From positions 1-14,831 of the forward strand of contig CAADVA010000080.1 of assembly GCA_900752345.1 (NCBI GenBank): 14,831 nucleotides of DNA. Reading direction: 5' to 3'. How positions within the stretch are numbered: the first letter of the stretch is position 1; each line of letters begins with the position of its first letter. The stretch is from an uncultured Collinsella sp. Lineage in GTDB: Bacteria; Actinomycetota; Coriobacteriia; Coriobacteriales; Coriobacteriaceae. This document shows positions 1-6,211 of the stretch, piece after piece. The translations under genes and the position numbers were made by a program. Below the pieces are notes generated by a model. That model saw only the letters and a program-made list of their open reading frames with translations, had not been told where the DNA came from and made no database searches.

Positions 1-25
1 GAACGTTCTAACGGTCGTAAATTAT

Positions 26-71
26 GGGACGGGCTTTTCTCGACAGCCGTCGGGGGAGCCCGTCCCTTTTT
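26..71 (+). terminator. Rho-independent terminator of an upstream gene outside the window
   Basis: A perfect 10-bp stem pairs GGGACGGGCT (26-35) with AGCCCGTCCC (57-66) and is followed at once by TTTTT (67-71). The 21-nt loop contains a small inner CGAC/GTCG pairing. The T-run lies on the plus strand, so it should end a plus-strand transcript entering from the left. No gene for it is visible in the window. Confidence 0.8.
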
Positions 72-124
72 ATGCGCCAAAATGCGCCGATCTTTTTACT
101 TTTGGCTCCGCAGGAAGGGGCAGT

Positions 125-350
125 GGGCAAAAAATGCCAAATATGAGTACTGTTGCCGTAATAGTCACATTTATTTGCCTTCAATTATCGGATCCTAATG
201 AGAGTATTTCTTGTTAGGAGCTAGTTTTATTGAACATTTGAGGAAATACGTTAGCTCGTCCGGCTGACTACCGCGTCTAAAAGCTTCAAAAATGCCCCAA
301 ATCGCTGCTACTAAAAAGGTAACAGTACTCATATTTGATGTTTTTTGTCC
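125..350. repeat. Long-armed inverted repeat in intergenic DNA
   Basis: The left arm (125-157) and the reverse complement of the right arm (318-350) match over most of 33 positions. They include an exact 17-bp block, CAAATATGAGTACTGTT at 138-154, found inverted at 321-337. The arms enclose about 160 bp. Read outward-in as protein, both arms encode the peptide NMSTV in frame. This could be a miniature inverted-repeat element or two copies of an interspersed repeat; no transposase lies inside. No clear target-site duplication was seen. Confidence 0.6.
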
Positions 351-398
351 ACAGCCATTTGCAGACCCCCCTATAAGGCGATGCCAGTGAGGGTATCC

Positions 399-424
399 GG
401 GACCGTTTTGATCAAGACTGTCCC
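399..424. repeat. 26-bp near-palindrome centred on TTGATCAA
   Basis: The sequence runs from GGGAC to GTCCC around a central TTGATCAA. Compared with its own reverse complement it matches at 22 of 26 positions. There is no T-tract, so it is not a simple terminator. It could be a protein-binding site or one copy of a dispersed palindromic repeat. Confidence 0.5.
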
Positions 425-463
425 CAGCGACTAGGTGTGGCTGCTGCCAAGGAGTGTCCCGGG

Positions 464-498
464 GTGCCGGCACAAAGGGAACGTCCCTAACTGCCGGG
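464..498 (-). repeat. Compound hairpin at the 3' end of the acetyltransferase gene
   Basis: GTGCCGGCAC (464-473) is itself a perfect palindrome. CCGGCA (467-472) also pairs with TGCCGG (492-497), enclosing an inner GGGA-ACG-TCCC hairpin (477-487). It begins right after the stop codon of the minus-strand acetyltransferase gene, so it may stabilise or end that mRNA. It lacks a proper T-run on the minus strand, which makes it a poor intrinsic terminator. Confidence 0.45.
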
Positions 499-499
499 T

Positions 500-1141
500 T
501 TAGGCTGTTAGGTCGAGTTCGTAGAGGAAGCTTTCGCGCGGCATGTCGTGGCGGCGCTCTTCGCGGTTGGCGCGGTGCGTGGCCGTGCGCTTAAAGCCGT
601 GCAGCTCGTAGAACTTCCACGAGCAGTTGGAGTCGGTGTACAGGTGCGCCCTCGTCGCCCCGCGCGAGGACAGGTACGAGACCGCGGCATCGAGCAAAAC
701 CGAGCCAACGCCCAGTCCGTGGACATCGCGATCAACGGCAAGCAGCGTGACCTCGTTGTCGTGTGGCAACGGGCTGCTTTCGAGCAGGCGGTTGTTGGTT
801 CGGATGGTTGCGCGCACAAACGATAGATACTCGGCGCAGGCATCGGGCTCCAGCTCGCGCATCTGCGATAGCAGCGCGCGTTCGGTATCCATCCAATGTT
901 CCTTGACGGTGGCGCCGGAGCTCTGTCCCGCACGTGCGAGCGCAATGCCGCGCGCCTGACCGTCGATTACGGCAACCTGCGAAAACGTCGATGACGAAAG
1001 GCAATAGGCGAGGTCGCACGCGGCCTCAAGGCGGTTGTACTCATCGTTATCCGAATTGTTATGCCAAAGCTGCTGCAGAATCAGCGCGATGGCGTCGAAG
1101 TCTTCGGTATCAAACGGTCGGTAGAGAACCCGCGAGACCAT
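500..1141 (-). CDS. GNAT-family N-acetyltransferase
   Basis: The predicted protein has 213 residues and should transfer an acetyl group from acetyl-CoA to an unidentified amine substrate in the cytoplasm. The C-terminal half shows the GNAT fold signature: a strand (VTLLAVD, about 131-137), then the acetyl-CoA pyrophosphate-binding loop HGLGVG (about 141-146) and following helix (SVLLDAAVSYL), and a late motif with FYELHGF (about 177-183), typical of the last strand-helix of the family. The N-terminal 125 residues are less typical and may contribute substrate binding. The start codon is preceded on the minus strand by AAAGAGGCACC, an acceptable ribosome site. It stands alone, divergent from purH. 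The substrate cannot be read from the sequence. Confidence 0.85.
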   Translation of the reverse strand: MVSRVLYRPFDTEDFDAIALILQQLWHNNSDNDEYNRLEAACDLAYCLSSSTFSQVAVIDGQARGIALARAGQSSGATVKEHWMDTERALLSQMRELEPDACAEYLSFVRATIRTNNRLLESSPLPHDNEVTLLAVDRDVHGLGVGSVLLDAAVSYLSSRGATRAHLYTDSNCSWKFYELHGFKRTATHRANREERRHDMPRESFLYELDLTA

Positions 1142-1321
1142 GGTGCCTCTTTCTTTTGCGGATGCATATCGAGCACAGTTCTACCACGCTATTGGCATCT
1201 AATTATGGTGCCCCTGTGTTCCATGAACTCACCGTGCCCGGTGCCGTGCTCATCTCCTCCGCTCGCAAACTTTTTCTGCATATGCGCCCGTTGCGGGTGC
1301 AACGTCGCGCTCGATGCGCTA

Positions 1322-1343
1322 CATTGAATCAGTATTTTCAATG
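1322..1343. repeat. Small inverted repeat upstream of purH
   Basis: CATTGAA (1322-1328) and TTCAATG (1337-1343) form a perfect 7-bp inverted repeat with an 8-nt AT-rich spacer, about 75 bp before the purH start in otherwise GC-rich DNA. It could be an operator or promoter-proximal site for purH, or an RNA hairpin in the leader. I could not place a convincing -35/-10 pair around it. Confidence 0.35.
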
Positions 1344-1417
1344 CCGCTGCGCGAGCGCTGCAGATCGACGTATCACCGGCTCAGAGAGCACGGCGGCGTA
1401 CCAGACAGGAGGACTGC

Positions 1418-3025
1418 ATGGGATCTGATGTGAAGATCGCACGCGCGTTGATCTCGGTTACCGATAAGACGGGCGTCGTCGATTTCGCACGGACGCTGGT
1501 CGATGACTTTGGCGTCGAGATCATCTCTACGGGCGGCACGGCTCGTGCCATCGAGGACGCGGGCGTCCCCGTAACCCCCATCGAGGAGTTCACGGGCTAT
1601 CCCGAGATGATGGACGGCCGCGTTAAGACCCTGCACCCCAAGGTTCACGGCGCGCTGCTGGCCCGCCGCGATTCCGAGCAGCACATGCAGGAGGCTGCTC
1701 AGCACGGCATTAAGCTGATCGACCTGGTCGTCGTCAACCTGTACGAGTTCGAGAAGACCGTCGCCAACCCCGAGGTCACCTTCGCGGACGCCATCGAGCA
1801 CATCGACATCGGTGGCCCCTCCATGCTGCGCTCTGCCGCCAAGAACGCCGCGAGCGTTACCGTCATCTCCGACCCGGCCGACTATGATGCCGTCCTGGCC
1901 GAGATGCGCGAGACCGGTGGCTGCACCACGCTTTCCACCCGTCGTCGCCTGCAGGTGAAGGTCTACCAGACCACCGCCGCCTACGACACGGCTATCTCCC
2001 GTTGGCTTGCCGCCCAGGCAAGCGACGTGGCGGACACCTCTGCCAAGCTCGAGATCTCGCTGGAGAAGGTCGACGACCTGCGCTATGGCGAGAACCCGCA
2101 GCAAAAGGCCACGGTCTATCGCTTTGCCGAGGGCTGCGAGAATACCGCGAGCTCGCAGTTCCCGCTCGTGGGCTCCGAGCAGATCCAGGGCAAGCCGCTC
2201 AGCTACAACAACTATCTGGATGCCGACGCCGCTTGGAACCTGGTCCGCGAGTTCGACGAGCCGGCCTGCGTGATCCTCAAGCATCAGAACCCCTGCGGCT
2301 CCGCCGTGGCCGAGGACATCACGGCCGCCTACGACCGCGCCTTCGCCTGCGATCCCAAGAGCGCCTTCGGCGGCATCATCGCCTGCAACCGCGAGGTTCC
2401 CTATGAGCTGGTTGAGCACTTTGCCGATCAGAACAAGCAGTTCGTCGAGGTTATCATCGCTCCGAGCTACACTGCCGAGGCGCTCGAGCGCATGGCCAAG
2501 CGCCCCAACCTGCGCGTGCTGGCCACCGGCGGCGTGGACCACGGCGCCCAGGTGGAGCTGCGCTCCGTCGACGGCGGCATGCTGGTGCAGGAAGTCGACC
2601 ACGTGACCGAGGACCCCGCGACCTTTACGTTCCCCACCGACCGCAAGCCCACCGACGCCGAGATGGCCGAGCTCGAGTTTGCCTGGAAGGTCTGCAAGGG
2701 CGTCAAGTCCAACGCCATCCTGGTCTCCAAGGATAAGGCCGGCATTGGCATGGGCCCGGGTCAGCCTAACCGCGTTGACTCCGCGCTACTTGCCTGCGAG
2801 CGCGCCGAGGACTTCTGCGAGCGCGAGGGCGTGGAGAAGGGCGGCTTTGCCTGTGCAAGCGACGCATTCTTCCCGTTCCGCGACAATGTCGACGTGCTTG
2901 CCGAGCATGGTGTGACCTGCATCATCCAGCCCGGCGGCTCCAAGCGTGATGACGAGAGCATTCAGGCCTGCAACGAGCATGGCATCGCGATGGTCTTTAC
3001 GGGCGCCCGCCACTTTAGGCACTAA
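1418..3025 (+). CDS. purH: Bifunctional AICAR transformylase / IMP cyclohydrolase (PurH)
   Basis: This 535-residue protein catalyses the last two steps of de novo IMP synthesis: formylation of AICAR using 10-formyl-tetrahydrofolate, then ring closure to IMP. The N-terminal methylglyoxal-synthase-like cyclohydrolase domain (about 1-200) shows ALISVTDKTG, ISTGGTA and DGRVKTLHPKVHGALL. The transformylase domain (about 215-535) shows RYGENP (222-227), the conserved Lys-His pair in VILKHQNPCG (K288-H289), SAFGGIIACN, and the C-terminal IIQPGGSKRDDE and GARHFRH motifs. Length is normal for the family. The ATG at 1418 is preceded by AGGAGG (1407-1412) at ideal spacing. No other purine gene is adjacent; an intrinsic terminator follows 30 bases after the stop, so it appears to be monocistronic. 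Confidence 0.98.
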   Translation: MGSDVKIARALISVTDKTGVVDFARTLVDDFGVEIISTGGTARAIEDAGVPVTPIEEFTGYPEMMDGRVKTLHPKVHGALLARRDSEQHMQEAAQHGIKLIDLVVVNLYEFEKTVANPEVTFADAIEHIDIGGPSMLRSAAKNAASVTVISDPADYDAVLAEMRETGGCTTLSTRRRLQVKVYQTTAAYDTAISRWLAAQASDVADTSAKLEISLEKVDDLRYGENPQQKATVYRFAEGCENTASSQFPLVGSEQIQGKPLSYNNYLDADAAWNLVREFDEPACVILKHQNPCGSAVAEDITAAYDRAFACDPKSAFGGIIACNREVPYELVEHFADQNKQFVEVIIAPSYTAEALERMAKRPNLRVLATGGVDHGAQVELRSVDGGMLVQEVDHVTEDPATFTFPTDRKPTDAEMAELEFAWKVCKGVKSNAILVSKDKAGIGMGPGQPNRVDSALLACERAEDFCEREGVEKGGFACASDAFFPFRDNVDVLAEHGVTCIIQPGGSKRDDESIQACNEHGIAMVFTGARHFRH

Positions 3026-3055
3026 GTTTCGCCCCGGAACAAAATAATCTCTGCA

Positions 3056-3090
3056 AAAGACGGTCGCTCCGTTTGGAGGGCCGTCTTTTT
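3056..3090 (+). terminator. Rho-independent terminator of purH
   Basis: AAAGACGG (3056-3063) pairs with CCGTCTTT (3081-3088), with a further CTCC/GGAG inner pairing and a GTTT loop. It runs into TTTTT (3086-3090). It lies 30 bases after the purH stop codon. Confidence 0.9.
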
Positions 3091-3092
3091 GG

Positions 3093-3098
3093 TATAAG
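3093..3098 (+). promoter_or_regulatory. Candidate -10 element for the gene at 3131
   Basis: TATAAG immediately follows the purH terminator and sits 38 bases before the preferred ATG. No good -35 hexamer is visible at 16-18 bp, partly because the terminator stem occupies that position. The placement favours an independent promoter for the downstream gene, with the ATG at 3131 as the start, since the ATG at 3107 would be almost at the transcription start. Confidence 0.4.
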
Positions 3099-3130
3099 AG
3101 GACGGAATGACTAACACGAAAGGTACAACC

Positions 3131-3838
3131 ATGCCCCAGATTGATGATGCCGAGCTGTTTGGCAATGCCGAGGATCAGCGTGCGTACGAGGACTTTTGCG
3201 CTAATCAGGAGGCGGTCGAGAAGTTCTCGCTCGACAAGCCCGCGCTTGTCTGCCGTTGGCGCATGTCCAACAAAAAGGTGCCCATGCTCAACCGCCACAT
3301 TCGCGCACTATCCGAGCGCCTGGTGCAGGGCGAGCCGCTTACCCATAACATGCTCAGCTGGGCCAAACAGCACGTTGAGTGGTCGCTTGCCGAGGGTGAT
3401 TACACCGCACGCGACGGCGTGCTCATGCTGGTGATCGACGTCAACGGCAACGCTGCCATGACGGTGGGCGAGTACGAACCGCTCGCCGATACGTCGGCCA
3501 AGGCGCTGCGCGCCCGCTCCGCCGAGGCCCGCTCCGAGGCCGACGAGACCGGCGTGGCGCCCGAGCTGCTCGCTGCCGTCAACAACGGCGAGCTTGCCTT
3601 TGTGGCGCCGGCGGACGAGTGCCTGTGTGGTACGGCGACGCTCATTGAGCAGCTGGCCCAGACCAAGGGCATCCCGGTCACGCGCGTAGACATTCCCGCG
3701 CAGCTTAAGGGCGCGCTGTTCCTAGTGAGCGACGAGCACGGCGTGGTCCCCGCGACTGAGACGGACGCCGCCGAGGCCGACGCTGCCACAGTCGCCTTCT
3801 TTGCCGAAGGCTACGAAAAACTCCGCGCCCGCCGCTAA
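3131..3838 (+). CDS. Hypothetical protein of unknown function
   Basis: I do not recognise this 235-residue soluble, acidic protein. The N-terminal part has aromatic-rich segments (CRWRMSNKK, WAKQHVEWSL); a central segment reads GVLMLVIDVNGNAAMTVGEY; an Ala/Glu-rich stretch (about residues 120-150) looks helical; and the end has predicted alternating strands (GALFLVSDEHGVVPA). No signal peptide, membrane helix or known catalytic motif is evident. I chose ATG 3131, which has AAAGG 8 bases upstream; ATG 3107 is an in-frame alternative adding eight residues, preceded by AGAGG. Codon use matches the core genes, so it is probably an ordinary resident gene. It is the only gene between the purH terminator and the two-component pair. 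Confidence 0.75.
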   Translation: MPQIDDAELFGNAEDQRAYEDFCANQEAVEKFSLDKPALVCRWRMSNKKVPMLNRHIRALSERLVQGEPLTHNMLSWAKQHVEWSLAEGDYTARDGVLMLVIDVNGNAAMTVGEYEPLADTSAKALRARSAEARSEADETGVAPELLAAVNNGELAFVAPADECLCGTATLIEQLAQTKGIPVTRVDIPAQLKGALFLVSDEHGVVPATETDAAEADAATVAFFAEGYEKLRARR

Positions 3839-3849
3839 ATGATTTTTCT

Positions 3850-3887
3850 GGGACGGGGATTAAAGAATCAGTTTGGTCTCCGTTCCC
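3850..3887. repeat. Hairpin after the hypothetical gene, lacking a T-run
   Basis: GGGACGGGGA (3850-3859) pairs with TCTCCGTTCCC (3877-3887) through ten pairs with one bulged T and one wobble, around a 17-nt loop. A TTTTT run precedes the stem on the plus strand but none follows it, so it does not fit a plus-strand intrinsic terminator. It resembles the other GGGAC-type palindromes in the window and may be a dispersed repeat. Confidence 0.45.
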
Positions 3888-4001
3888 GTCGCGAGCGTAA
3901 GGCGGACAAAACGCCCCCGTTCGCGAACAGTTCTGTCACCTTGGCGACGTGCGTGCCGCGCACCTGCAGTTTCGCAGCCATAATGGTGGCAAGACAACCA
4001 A

Positions 4002-4010
4002 GAGGGGGAG
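4002..4010 (+). promoter_or_regulatory. Ribosome binding site that fixes the response-regulator start
   Basis: GAGGGGGAG lies 8 bases before ATG 4019. The open frame extends upstream to 3839, but the extra sequence covers the hairpin at 3850-3887 and would give 60 residues before the receiver domain, so the start at 4019 is preferred. Confidence 0.8.
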
Positions 4011-4018
4011 CGGAATCC

Positions 4019-4690
4019 ATGGCGCTAATCTATATCGTTGAGGACGACGAGCCCATTCGTCGCGAGCTTGCCGATATCCTTGCCCGTGCCGGTTTTGAGG
4101 TCGAGGCCTGCGAATCGTTTGAGCACGTCTCGCGCGATATTCTCGCCGCCGCGCCCGACCTGGTGCTGCTCGACCTCACGCTCCCCGTCAAAGACGGCCA
4201 GCACATCTGCCATGAGGTCCGTCGCGAATCCGAGGTCCCCATCATCGTTCTCACGTCGCGCACGACCGAGATCGACGAGGTCATGGCCATGACGCTCGGC
4301 GCAGATGACTTTGTTCCCAAGCCCTACAGCGCGCGCGTGCTCGTGGCCCGCATCAATGCCCTGCTGCGTCGCACCGCGGCGGCAGGCGAGCGCAGCACAC
4401 TTGTCCACAAGGGGCTGGAGCTCGACCTCGCCCGCTCCATGGTCACCAATACGCAAACCGGTACCAGCACCGAGCTCACCAAAAACGAACTGCGTATCCT
4501 CTCGCTGCTTCTGAGCCGCGCGGGCAAGATCGTTTCGCGCTCGGCCATCATGCAGGACCTGTGGGACTCCGATGCCTTCGTGGACGACAACACGCTCACC
4601 GTCAACATCAACCGCCTGCGCACCACGCTCGAAAAAATCGGCATCAAGGGGTATTTGACGACGCACCGCGGCCAGGGCTATTCGGTCTAG
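4019..4690 (+). CDS. OmpR/PhoB-family two-component response regulator
   Basis: This 223-residue protein is a DNA-binding response regulator. The receiver domain (about 1-115) has the acidic pair D9-D10 in VEDDE, the phosphate-accepting D52 in LLDLTLP, T79 in VLTSR and K101 followed by P-Y, all the expected catalytic and switch residues. The C-terminal winged-helix DNA-binding domain (about 130-223) shows the family pattern ELTKNELRILSLLL, then VDDNTLTVNINRLR and the closing GYLTTHRGQGYSV. Length is typical. The kinase gene starts 9 bases after its stop, so the two are co-transcribed. The overall style is closest to the BceR/GraR group that responds to cell-envelope peptide antibiotics, but that assignment is inferred mainly from the partner kinase. 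Confidence 0.95.
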   Translation: MALIYIVEDDEPIRRELADILARAGFEVEACESFEHVSRDILAAAPDLVLLDLTLPVKDGQHICHEVRRESEVPIIVLTSRTTEIDEVMAMTLGADDFVPKPYSARVLVARINALLRRTAAAGERSTLVHKGLELDLARSMVTNTQTGTSTELTKNELRILSLLLSRAGKIVSRSAIMQDLWDSDAFVDDNTLTVNINRLRTTLEKIGIKGYLTTHRGQGYSV

Positions 4691-4699
4691 GGGACGGCT

Positions 4700-5743
4700 A
4701 TGTCGTTTGCCAAGTTCTTTAAAGACGCGCTGCTTCCCGTCGCCGTGTGGGCGTGCGGCGTGCTGCTGAGCTGCTTTGTGCTGACGGTCGCTGGTGCTTC
4801 GACATCTATCGTGGTCGTGGCGGTCGGCGTGTCCTTTATCTTCGGTATGCTCGGCATCGTGATCGAGTACGCGCGCCGTCGTCGTTTTCTGCGCCAGCTG
4901 GAGCGTGCGGCAGAGGAGCTCGAGAGTCCCGCATGGGTGCAGGAGATGGTGCAATGCCCGACCTATGCCGAGGGCGAGCTCGAGTACGAGGTCTTGCGCC
5001 GGGTGGGCAAAGCCGCCTGCGACGAGGTTGCCGAAGGCCGGCGTCAGACCGATGACTATCGCGACTATATCGAGAGCTGGGTCCACGAGGCTAAGCTGCC
5101 TCTGGCGGCGGCTCACCTGATTTTGGAAAACCTTGATGGCAGCGAAGACGACCTGTCGCGCGTGGACGACCTGGCACGTGAGCTTGCCCGCGTGGAGCGC
5201 TATATCGACCAGGCGCTCTACTATGCGCGCTCGGAAGTCGTGGAGCGCGACTACCTGATTCGCCGCTGGGATCTCAAGACCCTGGTGACGGGTGCGATTA
5301 AAGCCAACGCGCGCGAGCTCATCGCGGCGCATGTGGCGCCGGTGTGCGAGAACCTCGACTTTGAGGTCTTTACCGACGAGAAGTGGCTCGAGTTTATTCT
5401 GGGCCAGCTCATCCAGAACAGCATTAAATATGCGCGCGAAGACGGCGCGAAGATCGTGTTTTCGGGCGCGTTGCTGGACGAGGGCCTGGCGAGCGAACGC
5501 ATCGAGCTCGCCGTCGCGGACAACGGCTGCGGCGTGAGCGCGGCCGACCTGCCGCGCGTGTTCGAGAAGGGCTTTACCGGCGACAACGGCCGCGCCACCA
5601 AGCGCGCAACAGGCATCGGCCTCTACCTGGTGGCGCGCCTGTGCTCCAAGATGGGCATCGACGTCACCGCGGCATCGGAGCCGGGCGAAGGCTTCGTCGT
5701 AACATTCGCTTTTTCAACGAACAAGTTCCAATACTTTGAGTAG
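4700..5743 (+). CDS. Sensor histidine kinase, intramembrane-sensing (BceS-like) type
   Basis: This 347-residue protein has two hydrophobic helices close together (about 12-31 and 36-55) with only a few residues outside the membrane, then a basic stop (YARRRR) and cytoplasmic kinase domains. The phosphorylated histidine is H129 in ESWVHEAKLPL, matching the WVHE(I/A)K-P pattern of BceS-like kinases. The ATPase domain shows the N box (QLIQNSIKYA), G1 (VADNGCGV), F box (RVFEKGFTG) and G2 (GIGLYL). It should phosphorylate the adjacent regulator. Kinases with such a short sensor usually sense through an ABC transporter such as BceAB, yet none is encoded in this window; the downstream neighbour is hipB. 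The start is supported by AGGGGA just upstream of ATG 4700. Confidence 0.93.
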   Translation: MSFAKFFKDALLPVAVWACGVLLSCFVLTVAGASTSIVVVAVGVSFIFGMLGIVIEYARRRRFLRQLERAAEELESPAWVQEMVQCPTYAEGELEYEVLRRVGKAACDEVAEGRRQTDDYRDYIESWVHEAKLPLAAAHLILENLDGSEDDLSRVDDLARELARVERYIDQALYYARSEVVERDYLIRRWDLKTLVTGAIKANARELIAAHVAPVCENLDFEVFTDEKWLEFILGQLIQNSIKYAREDGAKIVFSGALLDEGLASERIELAVADNGCGVSAADLPRVFEKGFTGDNGRATKRATGIGLYLVARLCSKMGIDVTAASEPGEGFVVTFAFSTNKFQYFE

Positions 5744-5807
5744 CCAGCTCGTATGGCGTAGCCGTTCAGGATTTTCCCATTTAAGAAGAAATCAGGCTTT
5801 TCGGCAG

Positions 5808-5909
5808 CTATATTCCTGAACAGGAACATTGCTAATGTAGTCAACGCTATATTCCCGTACATGAACATAGTGCTACAGGTTTATACTATGTTCACGAACA
5901 GGAATATAG
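5808..5909. promoter_or_regulatory. Array of three hipBA operator-like palindromes
   Basis: Three 24-bp sites share the pattern CTATRTTC-N8-GAAYATAG: site 1 at 5808-5831 (right half GAACATTG, one mismatch), site 2 at 5847-5870 and site 3 at 5886-5909. The starts are exactly 39 bp apart twice over. E. coli HipB is known to bind TATCC-N8-GGATA operators upstream of hipBA; the same half-site/N8 architecture here suggests a HipB autorepression region. Site 3 overlaps a TATACT candidate -10 box and ends 11 bases before the hipB start. Confidence 0.85.
5882..5887 (+). promoter_or_regulatory. Candidate -10 element of the hipBA promoter
   Basis: TATACT lies 33 bases before the hipB ATG. The -35 position falls in the right half of operator site 2 and has no good consensus match, suggesting a weak or activator-dependent promoter. 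A repressor on sites 2 and 3 would cover both promoter elements. Confidence 0.5.
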
Positions 5910-5920
5910 CTGGAGGCATC

Positions 5921-6211
5921 ATGAGAACGGTGACAACGATTAAAAAGCTAGATGGGCGCATCAAGCTCAAACCGTCGGAAGTCGCTTTCTCGGAGCGCAC
6001 GGTTTTCGATCCCGCCGAGATAGGGAAGGCCCTTAGGCTCAGAAGGCGTGAGCTTGGCTTGACTCAACGTGACGTCGCGACTATGACGGGTCGCAGCCTT
6101 CGTGTGATTGGTGATATCGAGCGGGGACGGACAACGGTCGAAATTGGTGTCATTTTCGATTACGCCTCCATCGTGGATATCGATTTTATTCTGAAGGTGA
6201 GGGGGAAATAA
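5921..6211 (+). CDS. hipB: HipB-like XRE-family antitoxin and autorepressor
   Basis: This 96-residue protein has one XRE-type helix-turn-helix domain (about 33-90): IGKALRLRRRELGLTQRDVA, then TGRSLRVIGDIERGRTTV. The first 30 residues form a short basic or strand-rich extension. It should bind the upstream palindromes as a dimer and, by analogy with E. coli HipB, hold and neutralise the HipA kinase. ATG 5921 has TGGAGG (5911-5916) at good spacing; an upstream in-frame ATG at 5861 would lie within the operators and was not used. The stop overlaps the hipA start by one base (TAATG), a classic sign of translational coupling. Codon use is less GC-biased than in the neighbouring core genes. Confidence 0.9.
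   Translation: MRTVTTIKKLDGRIKLKPSEVAFSERTVFDPAEIGKALRLRRRELGLTQRDVATMTGRSLRVIGDIERGRTTVEIGVIFDYASIVDIDFILKVRGK

Larger units (their letters stand above)
72..499. other. Intergenic stretch without a convincing gene
   Basis: These roughly 430 bases are more AT-rich than the surrounding genes. The only open frame of any size is a 92-codon minus-strand frame (195-473); it has no recognisable domain and overlaps three palindromic structures, so I do not call it a gene. The stretch holds a 33-bp imperfect inverted repeat (125-157 with 318-350), a 26-bp near-palindrome (399-424) and a compound hairpin (464-497), each listed separately. It looks like accumulated interspersed repeats between two transcription units. 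Confidence 0.6.

Noticed and set aside
195..473. 92-codon minus-strand open frame in the left intergenic region
   Set aside because: It overlaps three palindromic structures, shows no domain or good ribosome site, and changes composition along its length. It is more likely a chance frame through repeats.
1373..2602. Long minus-strand frame (409 codons) opposite purH
   Set aside because: It is a shadow of purH codon bias; its protein is low in complexity, rich in Gly/Val/Asp/Leu, with no motifs, while the plus strand encodes an intact known enzyme.
4025..5332. Long minus-strand frame (435 codons) opposite the two-component genes
   Set aside because: It covers the response regulator and much of the kinase, both of which have complete motifs. 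The antisense frame is a high-GC artefact.
5861..5920. Upstream start for hipB at 5861
   Set aside because: It would make operator sites 2 (part) and 3 and the -10 box coding, and lacks a ribosome site; ATG 5921 has TGGAGG.
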